A DNA stretch of 64,000 nt from assembly GCA_963556045.3 (NCBI GenBank), contig CAUVYA020000002.1:2542001-2606000 (forward strand), read 5' to 3'. Of this stretch, positions 44,979 to 54,685 are shown one piece after another (position 1 is the first letter of the stretch; the number at the start of each line of letters is the position of its first letter). Position numbers and translations under genes: made by a program. The DNA is from UBA4781 sp963556045 (GTDB lineage Bacteria > Chloroflexota > Anaerolineae > Anaerolineales > Anaerolineaceae). Under the pieces are notes generated by a model. That model made no database searches. It saw only the letters and a program-made list of their open reading frames with translations, and was not told where the DNA came from.

Positions 44979-46973
44979 TTATTTCTTTTTAGAAGCCGCC
45001 GACAGCAAGGTGTCGACTTCTTGATGGTTGACCGGCTTGGCGAACAGAAAACCCTGCGCATATTCACAGCTCATGGATTGCAGAGAGGATAACTGATAAT
45101 CCGTCTCAACTCCCTCTGCGACCACCTTCATTCCAAGGCTGTGTGCCAGTGATAAGATCGTTCGAACGATCTCCATTCCGCTGTTGGTGCCCTCAAGCTG
45201 ATGGATGAAGGTCTGGTCGATCTTGAGTGTATCAATGGGCAGGTTATGGAGAACACTCAATGAGGAATAACCTGTACCAAAATCATCGATCTGTATTTGC
45301 ACCCCAATTTCACGCAATTTCAAAAGCATTTCAGCGGTGGTTTTGGAATCTTCCACGATCAAGCTTTCCGTCAATTCCAATTTTAAATGGCTTGGATCTA
45401 ACATGGTTTTCTTCAGGATATCGGAGATCCTATCAACCAGCTCCACCTGGGCGCACTGCCTGGCAGATAGATTCACATTGATGGTGAGGGGTTGTTCAGA
45501 TTGATACTGCTGCTGCCATTTGCGGATCTGTGTACAGGCTTCTTCCAGCACCCAATAACCCAAGGGAACGATCAGACCGATTTCTTCAGCAATCGAGATG
45601 AATTCAGCCGGCATAAGCAGCCCTCTGGTAGGATGCTGCCATCTTACTAAAGCTTCAAAGCCAACGATGCGATTGGTCATCATTTCCAGGATGGGCTGGT
45701 AATGAATAACGAACTCGTGGTTTTCTATGGCTTTCCATAGATCGGTTTCCATATCCAGACGCGTCATGACATTCTCACGCATCGCAGGATCGAAAATCTC
45801 ATAATGGGCGCGACCCTGGCTTTTTGCGCGGTACATGGCAATATCCGCATCACGCAGTATTTCCTCCGGTAGCTGGTAGTGATCATCACTCACAACAATA
45901 CCCATGCTGACGGATACAAATACTTTTTGCCCTCCCAAGTTGGAAGGCAGCGATAAGCTGTGCAGGATGCGGTCGGCTACTGACAGGTAATCTGAAGGTT
46001 CTTTGATGTCTTCAAGCAAAATGACAAATTCGTCACCTCCAAAACGGGCGATGGTATCTACAGAGCGGACGCATTTTGCCAGACGTTTTCCACTTTCGAC
46101 CAGCAATAGATCTCCGATGTCATGACCGCGAGTATCGTTTACCACTTTAAAACGATCTAAATCCAGAAAAATAACTGCAAATTGATAGTCTTTATTCCGC
46201 TTTGCGCGTTCCATTGCATGCTGAAGATGATCTTTTAATAAAACACGATTTGGCAGGGTTGTGAGGGCATCATGTAATGCACTGTGTGCAAGTTGTTTTT
46301 CTACACGCTTCCGTTCCTTCAGCTCCATCTGCAGTTGTTTGTTGACCTGTGATAATTCCAATAATCGATCTTTTTCCAGTAGATTGCGATGTCTGGCGAA
46401 GACTAGAGTTGTGACGGAAAGAACACTGTTAAAGATCAACGGCAGTACAATATCTGTGAATGGTACTGACGGAATTATTATCGGGATCAATAAGATGGTG
46501 AGAATATTAATAATGATAAAGAGAAGGGTGTTGCGAAGGGAGGTGATGGCGCTGCTTATCACGATCGTTAGTGTGTTCCAAATGAGCAGCATAAGGAGCG
46601 CTTGTGAACTATGATCTTCAGCCAATCCGACATTGATAATTGGGATGAGAGACATGACAATCAGAGAAATAAGAATGGCGGAGCGGTAATAACGAGTGCG
46701 GCTTATAAAAAAAGCTATGGCAATTACGATATTCGCGCTGATAAGTACAAATACAACGTGAGGATTCGAGCTGAAAAAACCCATATAAATCACTTCGCTG
46801 ATCATGGTGATTGCCAGAGCGAACAGCATCGCTATCACCAGGCGAACCTGTCTTCTTTCGGCGGCATCGGTGATTGTTGCTGTGGGTTCTAGAAATCGTT
46901 GGAAGAATCTGCGTTTTGGTTGCATGGGATTATGAATTAACGAAGAAAAAAACTCGGATAATTTGTTTTTCAT
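44979..46973 (-). CDS. Membrane GGDEF-EAL protein, copy B
   Basis: The 664-residue paralogue of copy A has the same plan: N-terminal basic region, six or more membrane helices, the KQLQMELKERKRVEKQ coil, GGDEF (ARFGGDEF) and EAL (FEALVRWQHP...AEGVE). Differences are concentrated in the membrane part (VFVLISANIVIAIAFF versus the copy A equivalent), while the linker and GGDEF entry are nearly unchanged. It follows the solute-binding-protein gene at 47397-48302 on the same strand, which could feed it a signal. Confidence 0.93.
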   Translation of the reverse strand: MKNKLSEFFSSLIHNPMQPKRRFFQRFLEPTATITDAAERRQVRLVIAMLFALAITMISEVIYMGFFSSNPHVVFVLISANIVIAIAFFISRTRYYRSAILISLIVMSLIPIINVGLAEDHSSQALLMLLIWNTLTIVISSAITSLRNTLLFIIINILTILLIPIIIPSVPFTDIVLPLIFNSVLSVTTLVFARHRNLLEKDRLLELSQVNKQLQMELKERKRVEKQLAHSALHDALTTLPNRVLLKDHLQHAMERAKRNKDYQFAVIFLDLDRFKVVNDTRGHDIGDLLLVESGKRLAKCVRSVDTIARFGGDEFVILLEDIKEPSDYLSVADRILHSLSLPSNLGGQKVFVSVSMGIVVSDDHYQLPEEILRDADIAMYRAKSQGRAHYEIFDPAMRENVMTRLDMETDLWKAIENHEFVIHYQPILEMMTNRIVGFEALVRWQHPTRGLLMPAEFISIAEEIGLIVPLGYWVLEEACTQIRKWQQQYQSEQPLTINVNLSARQCAQVELVDRISDILKKTMLDPSHLKLELTESLIVEDSKTTAEMLLKLREIGVQIQIDDFGTGYSSLSVLHNLPIDTLKIDQTFIHQLEGTNSGMEIVRTILSLAHSLGMKVVAEGVETDYQLSSLQSMSCEYAQGFLFAKPVNHQEVDTLLSAASKKK

Positions 46974-47396
46974 TTTTAGAATTCCTTATTCAGTAAATAG
47001 TTCATCAACATGCAGCACCGTCGATCGCTATTTACTTCATATTATTAGCTGAATGATTGCTTTTGTCTACTGTGGCTTTCTCCTTTTTCAAACAATCCAA
47101 TTCATATTTGATGATCTGATAGTGATATCACACCTGTGAATTTGCATTTACTCCTGGTGATATTTTTTAAAGGAAATTGAAATAATCCATCACGAATGTC
47201 TTACTGGTTGTTAGCATACCCGGCTGGATAAACCTCACACTCATCATTAATGATGATGACCATTGCGGGGTAAAGTTAACCATTTCAAGATGAAACAGGT
47301 AAGTAGAAATTCATAAATCTTGATCGAGCGTTCGGTCTCTATCTCGACTGGCTATCCATATTTTTGTATTATGGATGTACCCTCTTTCCATAGAGT
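46974..47396. other. 423-bp leader of GGDEF-EAL copy B
   Basis: It shares several blocks with the leader of copy A (40239-40811). A MerR-dyad half-site look-alike (TTTACTCCTGGTGA) lies near 47147-47160. No gene is supported. Confidence 0.5.
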
Positions 47397-48302
47397 TCAT
47401 TCCACGGTATAGGAAAACAAAGGAGCAATCACCGCATATTCACCGGTTAGCATACTCTCTGCCTGCAAATACGCGTCAATATCGTCATTTTGATATCCTG
47501 CAAAGGCTGCCTGGTAATATGCATCCGGTGCATCCCAGCGGATGTAGTCGCCGTAATAACCCGATACCAGACCGATCAACAGGTCAGAAGGGCTTGCCAG
47601 GTCCATGTAATTGCAGGTCACGTATGCCTGTGGAGCGTCTGAACCTAAAATCGAGGTATCAAAGATGGCAGATTCCAGACTCATCAGTTCCACGTCAACT
47701 GCCAGGTAATCATGCCAGTCTTCCGCAACGCTCTGGGCGATCTGCAAATTTTCATCACTGACGACAAGTTGTACTGTCATATCCTCTGGTGTGTATCCCT
47801 CCAGCAGAAGATCACGATACCACTGGTCGTCCAGCCACTTCTGGTAGAAATCATTGGAATTCTTCAATTGGGGTATCTCATGATTGACCCATTTACTATA
47901 AAAATCCGCTCCACTCTCCAGCAGGTAGTAATCCTGTGGTATCAGTGTGATGGCGGGGCGCTGGTTGTGGAAATCGCATTCGCTGCATGTTGTGTTCTGG
48001 GCAATGTCTTCTCGATCTAAAGAGTATGCGAATGCCTGCCTGACTAACACGTTATCAAAAGGTGCTTTTTCTGTATTGAAAGCAACATAGCAGATTCCGT
48101 TAAAAGGTGGTTCGGCTGCGGGCAGAGGTGTTTCTGGCCAACTGCCTAGATCATAGTCTAATTCGATCTCGTGTGCCGCGATCTCTGGTTGGTCGGTGAC
48201 TGTAGCGGCAGCTTCTTCCTGCATAAGCGGTGCTGTTTCTGCTGCACTGCAGGCTGTCAGTACAAAGATCAAAACAATGAAGATTGTATACACTCGTTTC
48301 AT
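47397..48302 (-). CDS. Lipoprotein equal to the second lobe of an SBP_bac_5 binding protein
   Basis: The 301-residue protein has a lipoprotein signal (VLTAC, Cys about residue 18) and an acidic linker. It then has only the second-lobe pattern of oligopeptide-binding proteins: CYVAFNTEKAPFDNVLVRQAFAYSLDRE, LVVSDENLQIAQSVAEDW and the C-terminal AGYQNDDIDAYLQAESML. The first lobe is missing, so classic clamshell binding is not possible. It may be a degraded or repurposed sensor domain. It lies 423 bases upstream of GGDEF-EAL copy B. Confidence 0.78.
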   Translation of the reverse strand: MKRVYTIFIVLIFVLTACSAAETAPLMQEEAAATVTDQPEIAAHEIELDYDLGSWPETPLPAAEPPFNGICYVAFNTEKAPFDNVLVRQAFAYSLDREDIAQNTTCSECDFHNQRPAITLIPQDYYLLESGADFYSKWVNHEIPQLKNSNDFYQKWLDDQWYRDLLLEGYTPEDMTVQLVVSDENLQIAQSVAEDWHDYLAVDVELMSLESAIFDTSILGSDAPQAYVTCNYMDLASPSDLLIGLVSGYYGDYIRWDAPDAYYQAAFAGYQNDDIDAYLQAESMLTGEYAVIAPLFSYTVE

Positions 48303-48539
48303 GATTTTCCTCCTTCTTTAAAACAATATGTCTCAAGAAGATCACATCTTCAAAGTTGAAAGATGAACTGGAATCGGTTTCTTCCCTGAAGTGACTGAAA
48401 AATTCATCTATACGTAATATTTCAACCACGTTTATTATAGCAAAGACCTTTTTAATACCAGTTCGTTAGGCTGATATGGTGAAAAGTGCGTTAGCAGCTT
48501 GTACTCACCACTTTTTGTTTGATCTATCTGAAAACATAT

Positions 48540-50045
48540 TCACATCTCATTCCATTTATCGTACAGAAGCAGGGAAAGTTCAAGACGAAATCGTACCCTG
48601 GGATCATGAATATCTTCATCAAGCAGCGTATTGATTCTTTCAAGGCGGGAAAGAAAGGAATTTCGTGTAATGTAGAGAGTGGTTGCAGCCTTGTTGGCAT
48701 TCATGTTATTATCCAGATAAGCTCGCAGGGTTTCGATATAGCTTGCTCTTCCGTCAATATCATGTTTTACCAATCTTTTAAATCCTTCAGTAAAAAGCAT
48801 ACTCGCTTTCAAATTTCCCGGACAGTTTTCAAGAATGTAGTCCATACAGTAGTCTGTAAAATGCAGTATGCTGTTCTCATTTTGCGTTACTTCACCGGCT
48901 TCCAGCGCGAATCGTGCCTGTGTGAAATATTGTTTTGTAAATAATAGGTCATCGTATATATCGCTTAGTCCTACCCGAACTCCAAACGATTCAAGTTCCT
49001 TCTGCAAAGTAGAAAACACATTGATCTCTTGTCGTTCAGCTATCGAGATCCTCAGTACCATTGCAGCAACTTCTCCATAAGTAGGAACATAGATCGCAGG
49101 AATCTTTGTTTCAAGCTGCTGCAGAAAGTAGCGGATATACTCGTTTCCAGAAGGTTTTGGGACTTTAATGGCTAGACATCGGAATTGTTCAGTTGCAGCG
49201 ACCCCGACGAAAGTTAAAACCCTCGCGAATTCCTCTTCGTTAACAATTCGTCCATCAATAATACCCGAAAGCATATTTTCTATCAGATTTCGCGTTTTAC
49301 TATCAGCAGAACCAAAACGAAGGATTGCCGATCGCAGAATTCCGGCTAAATGAGTGAGCAGATATTCGTCATATTCACGGAACTCATGGTGGCTGGCTTG
49401 AATCGAAAGATTGCCAAGAAAGTGCTCTCCATCTAGCAGATTAATAAAAAGGCGTGGGTAGTCATTTGAAAGGTGATGATAATATGGTTCATGAACATCT
49501 CTGGCTTTGATCAGATCATCCTTCCCGCGAATGATCCAAATGTCTTCAACTTTATTGGGGTGTTCAAAATCTGGCGGTAAACCCGGCACCGCAATTGCGA
49601 GAACGTTAAATGCGGAATCGATCAGAAATAATGGATTTTTAAAGATAGGGAGGCTGAGCTGCAGAAGAGCATCAAGGGAACTTGATTCATTTTGCAGTTT
49701 AAGTAAACTCTCATCCCAGCGATGATACTTCGCGAAGATCTCCAGCAGAACATTCATGACATGCAATATAGATTGAGATTTTGAAAAATACAGCGCGCTG
49801 TATTTACAATCTTTGAACGATTCTTCAAGTACTTCCCCGCAAACAATGAACAGGGTTCTGTTATCGTGATTCCATTCCTGGGGTTGAATTGATTCAGAAA
49901 CATAACATTGTCCGGGTAATGCTGTTATGCCTTGTTCATAGAATTTAGGTGATTCGATTGAACCGCAGCCATTATCAATCCAAAATACCTTGCATTTTAA
50001 TTTTTCGCTTAGTTCGATACGCAAAATTTGAATAGTCAGATTCAT
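48540..50045 (-). CDS. PucR family transcriptional regulator
   Basis: The ~500-residue protein has a long N-terminal sensing region and a middle GGDEF-like PucR linker. It ends with the PucR C-terminal HTH (LRAYLDNNMNANKAATTLYITRNSFLSRLERINTLLDED). The frame opens at 50063; MNLTIQIL at 50045 is an alternative start and is chosen here. It is divergent from the oxidase/Fe-S cluster at 50412, which it most likely controls. The ligand is unknown. Confidence 0.88.
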   Translation of the reverse strand: MNLTIQILRIELSEKLKCKVFWIDNGCGSIESPKFYEQGITALPGQCYVSESIQPQEWNHDNRTLFIVCGEVLEESFKDCKYSALYFSKSQSILHVMNVLLEIFAKYHRWDESLLKLQNESSSLDALLQLSLPIFKNPLFLIDSAFNVLAIAVPGLPPDFEHPNKVEDIWIIRGKDDLIKARDVHEPYYHHLSNDYPRLFINLLDGEHFLGNLSIQASHHEFREYDEYLLTHLAGILRSAILRFGSADSKTRNLIENMLSGIIDGRIVNEEEFARVLTFVGVAATEQFRCLAIKVPKPSGNEYIRYFLQQLETKIPAIYVPTYGEVAAMVLRISIAERQEINVFSTLQKELESFGVRVGLSDIYDDLLFTKQYFTQARFALEAGEVTQNENSILHFTDYCMDYILENCPGNLKASMLFTEGFKRLVKHDIDGRASYIETLRAYLDNNMNANKAATTLYITRNSFLSRLERINTLLDEDIHDPRVRFRLELSLLLYDKWNEM

Positions 50046-50063
50046 AAAAACTCGCAATCTCAT

Positions 50064-50411
50064 ATAAGATTGTCAGAAACACAGAAAAAAGAAACCTACA
50101 ATTTTATAGGTATATTAAACCAGAAAACGTTTTATTTGCAAATTGAATAACGTGAAGCTGCCTCTATATAATAAAAACATTAATAAACAAATCTGTTTTT
50201 TTATAGGAGGAGAGATACAAACTGTCCTTCGTCAGCAAGATTTTGTTCAGACCATATCACCCTGAATCAGATGTAATTTATGATCCTTTTTCCGATTTTG
50301 TGAAAGATTCTTGATTAATTATTTTTTCAAATTTTCTATTCTAGTTGTACTGAAACGAAGGGTGAAATTAATAAAATGCTTGACTATTAACATCGAAAGG
50401 AGTAATAAAAA
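50064..50411. promoter_or_regulatory. Divergent control region between pucR-type gene and oxidase cluster
   Basis: For the regulator, TTGCAA (minus strand, 50141-50136) and TTAATA (50118-50113) are 17 bases apart. For the cluster, a TATAAT at 50167-50172 would give a leader of about 235 bases. In that leader an AGGAGG (about 50205) precedes a 30-codon frame that would need a CTG start. The cluster's own SD is GAAAGGAG before ATG 50412. Confidence 0.5.
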
Positions 50412-51797
50412 ATGGCTTTATCACAGGAAGTAAAGTCAGAACTGAAACGAATTGTAGGGCAGAACGATGTCAAGGGCGACGACTTTGTCCGCACTGCGTA
50501 CTCGCAGTCCATCATTTATCAACCACCCATGTATCCAGATGTAGTTGTTCTTCCAGAAACGAAAGAGGAAGTCTCTGCTGTTCTACGGTTGGCAAATGAA
50601 AATAAGATTTCGGTTGTTCCCAGAGCCGGAGGTACTGCCGGACCGGTCTGTATCGCTGATGGGGGCATCATCATCGACATGGCGAAAATGGACAGGGTCC
50701 TCAATATTGATGAAGAAACCATGACATTCACCGTCGAATCCGGGATCACAGTCTACAATGTTGTTCAGGAACTAAGGAAGAGAGGCTATGACCTGCCATT
50801 AAAACCCTGGTTTGGTTCGGGGGTTACCATGGGTGGTTATATCAATGGTCCTTCCATGGTTGGAACCAGGGTAGCCAGATATGGGACTGCCGACAAATGG
50901 ACGGTAGGATTGGAAGTGGTCTTGCCGACCGGAGAAATCGTTCAAACCGGCTCAGGCGCTTTTGAGAATTGCCGTACATTCATGTCCAATCCCTGGCTGA
51001 GTTTGAACAGCCTGGATAGGCTTTTCCATCAATCTCTGGGTACCCTCGGGGTTGTGACAGAGATCTCTGCTTTGATGATCCCGATGACCGAAGCGGTTGA
51101 GCACATCGCTTTTGGCTTTGATGACATACCATCCTTATCCAGAGCTGCTTCCAGCGTACAGCGTGCAGGGGCGGCAACGGATATTGAGCACGAAGATTGC
51201 GATATTTACAGTCTTCTCCAAATGCCGGTAGATTATCCGCTGGTACTTTGTGTTACCAACCAGGGGTATAAGGAAGAGGTTGCGCGCAAAAAAGAAGTGG
51301 CGTATCAGTTATGTAAAGATGCAGGCGGACACCCTCTACCATCCAAATATGCTGCACTTACCTGGGATAACACGGCAAATTTCAACTATCGCACTGCCGC
51401 TTTTGGAAAATTCTGCTGTGCGGCTGCCTGCTGTTCCTATGAATCCTATCCTGAAATTTATAAGATCATCAAAGATGGATGGAAAAAACACAATATCGTG
51501 AATGGCTGGAGTGCCTGGACCTGTTTCCCCAACTGGGTCCAGGGATGGACGATCGGCTATTACGATGCTGATACCCAATTGGATGATTTCAATCAGGCTA
51601 TGTTTGAAATAACCAAGAAAATTCAGACGGTTCCAGATTCTTATCCTTTCACAATAAGTCCTCCATTTGAAGACTTGCTGCAGAAGATCAAAGATGCGCT
51701 GGATCCGAATGGCATCATGAATCCTGGTGCCTGGGCTATGGTATCGGGAGTTCAAGCAAGAATCGTAGAGGCAATACCTCTCCCTGATGAAAAGTGA
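50412..51797 (+). CDS. FAD-linked oxidase (GlcD/VAO family)
   Basis: The 461-residue flavoprotein has the PCMH-type FAD domain: PDVVVLPETKEEVSAVLRLANE, VPRAGGTAG with the pyrophosphate loop, TMGGYINGPSMVGTRVARYGT. The C-terminal cap ends ALDPNGIMNPGAW. An unusual CCAAACC cluster (about residues 336-342) could carry a disulfide or metal. It is followed after 35 bases by an Fe-S protein, as in GlcDF-type two-subunit hydroxyacid dehydrogenases. The donor substrate is unknown. Confidence 0.9.
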   Translation: MALSQEVKSELKRIVGQNDVKGDDFVRTAYSQSIIYQPPMYPDVVVLPETKEEVSAVLRLANENKISVVPRAGGTAGPVCIADGGIIIDMAKMDRVLNIDEETMTFTVESGITVYNVVQELRKRGYDLPLKPWFGSGVTMGGYINGPSMVGTRVARYGTADKWTVGLEVVLPTGEIVQTGSGAFENCRTFMSNPWLSLNSLDRLFHQSLGTLGVVTEISALMIPMTEAVEHIAFGFDDIPSLSRAASSVQRAGAATDIEHEDCDIYSLLQMPVDYPLVLCVTNQGYKEEVARKKEVAYQLCKDAGGHPLPSKYAALTWDNTANFNYRTAAFGKFCCAAACCSYESYPEIYKIIKDGWKKHNIVNGWSAWTCFPNWVQGWTIGYYDADTQLDDFNQAMFEITKKIQTVPDSYPFTISPPFEDLLQKIKDALDPNGIMNPGAWAMVSGVQARIVEAIPLPDEK

Positions 51798-51832
51798 AGG
51801 GTATCTGAAACGAACGAACGGAGGATATAAAA

Positions 51833-53035
51833 ATGGACTATGAAAATGTCAGTAAATATAGAGAACAAATTTATCGATGTAATACCTGTGGCAGATGCCC
51901 CAGAGGTCCCTGGGATCCGAATCAACCCGACACGCTTCCTACGCCTGCAAAACAGTGTCCCATCTATGAAACACATAGAATGCTCAATTACTCCTCACAA
52001 GGGATGATGCTGATCATACGGGAATTAATGGAAGGTACTCTTCAACCAAGTGAGAATCTGGTTGAGGCACTGTATGAATGTCTGCTTTGCCGGGGATGTG
52101 ATGCCGTTTGTGCGGGGAAATCTGATATTCCCCTTGGCGCGCTGGAATGCGCCGCGATTTTTCAAGCGTTGCGAGCCGATTTTGTGGATATGGGCATTGC
52201 TCCTCCCAAATCAATGAACAAAGTTCTCAACCTTATCTCTGAAAAACATAATCGACAGGGGTCGGATCGGAAGCGAAATGCATGGGCAGAAGGGATGAAC
52301 ATCCCTACCGAAGGATCCACAATAATCTTTACTGGTTGTTCTGCCGCTTACCAGGATAATGAAGTGGTTCAGAACCTGGCGAAAGTAATGCGGCTGGCTG
52401 GAATGGATTTTGGATTATTGGAGGATGAGTGGTGCTGCGGCGCCATACAGCATGATAGCGGTGTGCTCGATGGTTTTAAAGAAAGCGCACAGCATAATGT
52501 TGATGCTATCAAAAAAGCCGGCGCGAAAGAAATCGTCATGGTCTGTGCCGATGGCTATAAAACCATCAGAGAAGATTATCCGAAGTTTGTCGGCGATCTG
52601 GATTTCAATGTCATCCATAGCTCAGAGCTGGTATTGAGATTGCTGGATGAGAAAAAGCTGAAATTCAACAAAAAGATCGACCTGGGTGGGAAAGCCACCT
52701 ATTTTGATCCCTGCTTTTTAGCCAGAGGTGCGGATGTTATCGACCAGCCCAGATCAGTTCTCAATGCGATCCCTGGAATAGAGCTGGTAGAAATGGAAGG
52801 CTTTGGCAAATATACGTATTGTTGTGGAAGACCGATTGTCGCGTCAGGTTCACGCGAAACATACCTCCATAGCGGGGAAGACCGGGTTAAAGATGCCCTG
52901 GCAGTAAATGCCAAAACTATCATCACCGGCTGTATCAATTGTAAACAGAGCATGAAAACAGCAGCTAAAAGAGTGGGTGCAGATATTGAAGTGATGGATA
53001 TTGTTGAACTGGTAGCGCAGGCTGCATCCGATTAG
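51833..53035 (+). CDS. Fe-S protein with two CCG domains (GlcF/HdrD-like)
   Basis: The 400-residue protein has two N-terminal 4Fe-4S motifs. One is interrupted (CNTCGRCP...KQCPIYE, about 20-45), and the other reads CLLCRGCDAVC (about 83-93). Two CCG domains follow: FTGCSAAYQDN...WCCGAIQHDSG and YFDPCFLARG...YCCGRPIVASG. Such proteins pass electrons between a flavoprotein and quinone, disulfide or ferredoxin. It pairs with the oxidase upstream. A strong hairpin terminator directly follows. Confidence 0.9.
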   Translation: MDYENVSKYREQIYRCNTCGRCPRGPWDPNQPDTLPTPAKQCPIYETHRMLNYSSQGMMLIIRELMEGTLQPSENLVEALYECLLCRGCDAVCAGKSDIPLGALECAAIFQALRADFVDMGIAPPKSMNKVLNLISEKHNRQGSDRKRNAWAEGMNIPTEGSTIIFTGCSAAYQDNEVVQNLAKVMRLAGMDFGLLEDEWCCGAIQHDSGVLDGFKESAQHNVDAIKKAGAKEIVMVCADGYKTIREDYPKFVGDLDFNVIHSSELVLRLLDEKKLKFNKKIDLGGKATYFDPCFLARGADVIDQPRSVLNAIPGIELVEMEGFGKYTYCCGRPIVASGSRETYLHSGEDRVKDALAVNAKTIITGCINCKQSMKTAAKRVGADIEVMDIVELVAQAASD

Positions 53036-53038
53036 TGG

Positions 53039-53070
53039 AATCAGGCTTCTGTTATCAGAAGCCTGATTTT
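53039..53070 (+). terminator. Perfect 13-bp hairpin between the Fe-S and CrtC-like genes
   Basis: AATCAGGCTTCTG (53039-53051) pairs perfectly with CAGAAGCCTGATT (53056-53068) across TTAT and ends in a short T-run. It should terminate or attenuate, lowering expression of the downstream two genes relative to the first two, or protecting the upstream 3' end. Confidence 0.85.
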
Positions 53071-53092
53071 ATATAAAGTATAGGAGGAAAAA

Positions 53093-54076
53093 ATGTCAAT
53101 CGTTTCTAACCCTGCGATGTATCGATCTACCGAAAAACAGTGGGCTCAGCACCCGCTGCCGAATTACCCGAACGGATTTGAAATGTGGTACAACAACGCC
53201 AGCTTCGATAACGGATATCACGCCTCAATATTTTGGGGAATTGTGGCAGGAAATCCACTGCTTGACTTGCGGGTGTGCAATTCTGAGGGCAAGCTGGTGG
53301 TGGAATCAACGCAATTTTTAAATCCGAGCGACGCAATTTACTCAACTGAATCTTTGGATATCAAGATAGGCGATAACTACTATCGCGGTAAGTTTCCCAG
53401 CTATGAACATTCCATTCATGATGGTGATAATGGTGCCGAGCTTGTTTATGAATCTCTTACCCAGCCGACCATAGCTGAACTGCCCGATGGTATTGTCATT
53501 GGGCACGAAGCCACGCCCGATACGCTGCCTTTCTTTAGCTGGTTCTTTCGACCGCGCTGTAAGATTAGCGGCAAGTTGATCGTGGCAGGAAAAGAGATTG
53601 CTGTCAGCGGTGAAGGGCTCTCTGAGCATGAATGGAGCACAGGCAGTTTTCTGGATGCTTTCCATTACTGGAGTTTCGGATGCTTGCCGATCGGCGAACA
53701 TACGCTCGTGTATATGGAAGGGCATCAATCAGAAAAATTAGGATATCAGAAAGCTAAATGGCTCTGGGATTGGAAGGGTGAAAAGTTCTACGAGTATTGC
53801 AGAGATTGTGATTACTATATACAAAAAAGTGACCTCGCAGTAGATGAAGGGACCGGAAAACCTTATCCGCAAAAGCTGGTTCTCATGTTCGAGCATAGTC
53901 GCATTAAGGGCACCATCACATGTGATCTCAAAACCATTATGCAAAAGCAGCTTTATCCCGGAGAAGAATGGGAAGTTTTGTATACCAATGGCGTATATGA
54001 TTGCCACGCACAGATGGAAATAGATAATGAGAAGATTGATACCAAATTCTCTCGCATGCTGGAAACAGCATTCTAA
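53093..54076 (+). CDS. CrtC-like lipocalin-fold protein (hydratase/isomerase-like)
   Basis: The 327-residue protein has the double lipocalin-like strands of CrtC/AttH proteins. Examples are SFDNGYHASIFWGIV, LSEHEWSTGSFLDAFHYWSFGCLP and the late RIKGTITCD. CrtC proteins hydrate carotenoid double bonds, and relatives act on other terpenoids or polyketides. No signal peptide is seen. SD TAGGAGG precedes the ATG. It would act on the same unknown pathway as the oxidase pair. The reaction is not predictable. Confidence 0.65.
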   Translation: MSIVSNPAMYRSTEKQWAQHPLPNYPNGFEMWYNNASFDNGYHASIFWGIVAGNPLLDLRVCNSEGKLVVESTQFLNPSDAIYSTESLDIKIGDNYYRGKFPSYEHSIHDGDNGAELVYESLTQPTIAELPDGIVIGHEATPDTLPFFSWFFRPRCKISGKLIVAGKEIAVSGEGLSEHEWSTGSFLDAFHYWSFGCLPIGEHTLVYMEGHQSEKLGYQKAKWLWDWKGEKFYEYCRDCDYYIQKSDLAVDEGTGKPYPQKLVLMFEHSRIKGTITCDLKTIMQKQLYPGEEWEVLYTNGVYDCHAQMEIDNEKIDTKFSRMLETAF

Positions 54077-54409
54077 AAAGATAAGTATGCGGCATAAGTC
54101 AGTTTTTGACCTGTACTATGTGGGTTTCTATTATAAGAAGCAGGAACCGTCACGATGTTTAAAATTACAAAGCGAACGGAGGTGAAAAAAGAAAAATAGT
54201 GAGACGCTGCCAGGTCAGAATACCGGCTTGAACTCCCTGCAGGATAAGATGTTCTTTCCCACAGGCAGGTATTTCTAAAAGGAACCTGGCGGTAATGGAC
54301 GTAGAGTTGGAAGTTCTTGAATGATAAGCAGCATGCATCTGTGAGATTCTGTTTTCGACCGAGATGAACCTCACAGGACATATTCTAAAAAAAATGTAGA
54401 GGAGAAAAA
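54077..54409. other. 333-bp gap within the oxidase cluster
   Basis: No gene is supported. A GGAGG near 54177 is followed only by a few codons, and the real SD of the next gene (GAGGAG) lies just before 54410. Confidence 0.4.
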
Positions 54410-54637
54410 ATGACGATTACAAAGGATTCAAAACTCGGAGAGATCTTCGATGATCCCAGGTATTTGGAAATATTTGATAAACACATCCCGGGGCTCAGCC
54501 AGAATTCTATGGTTTCTATGGCAAAAGGATTGGCGATTAAATATCTGTTGAAACAGCCACAGGCGAAAGGGCTGGGATTCACAGAAGACAAAGTAGAAGT
54601 GATACTGGATGAAATAAACAAACTTCCTGTTGCCTGA
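54410..54637 (+). CDS. Small helical protein (DUF1858-like)
   Basis: The 75-residue protein has the pattern T-x-D-S-K-LGEIFDDPRYLEIFDKHIPGLSQNSM...AKGLAIKYLL...LDEIN, seen as a free-standing or C-terminal helical domain in several oxidoreductases and hydrolases. SD AGAGGAG. It may be an accessory or binding subunit of the cluster. Function is unknown. Confidence 0.65.
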   Translation: MTITKDSKLGEIFDDPRYLEIFDKHIPGLSQNSMVSMAKGLAIKYLLKQPQAKGLGFTEDKVEVILDEINKLPVA

Positions 54638-54650
54638 TCCCGTAACCAAT

Positions 54651-54685
54651 AGGAATGGTTGACCATTGTTCGACCAATCATTCCT
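54651..54685 (+). terminator. Inverted repeat after the oxidase cluster
   Basis: AGGAATGGTTG (54651-54661) pairs with CAATCATTCCT (54675-54685) with one mismatch, but no T-run follows. It may be a transcript-end or stabilising hairpin. Confidence 0.45.

Larger units (their letters stand above)
44979..47500 (-). repeat. Segmental duplication unit B
   Basis: This unit is homologous to 38244-40912. Here the upstream binding-protein gene is intact, so B probably keeps the ancestral arrangement and A is the copy that lost most of that gene. Confidence 0.85.

Noticed and set aside
47147..47160. A fourth MerR operator in the leader of GGDEF-EAL copy B
   Set aside because: Only one half of the dyad is present, and no -35/-10 pair at 19 bases fits.
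50222..50314. A 30-codon leader peptide with CTG start before the oxidase cluster
   Set aside because: It has a good SD, but a CTG start is very rare and nothing else supports translation.
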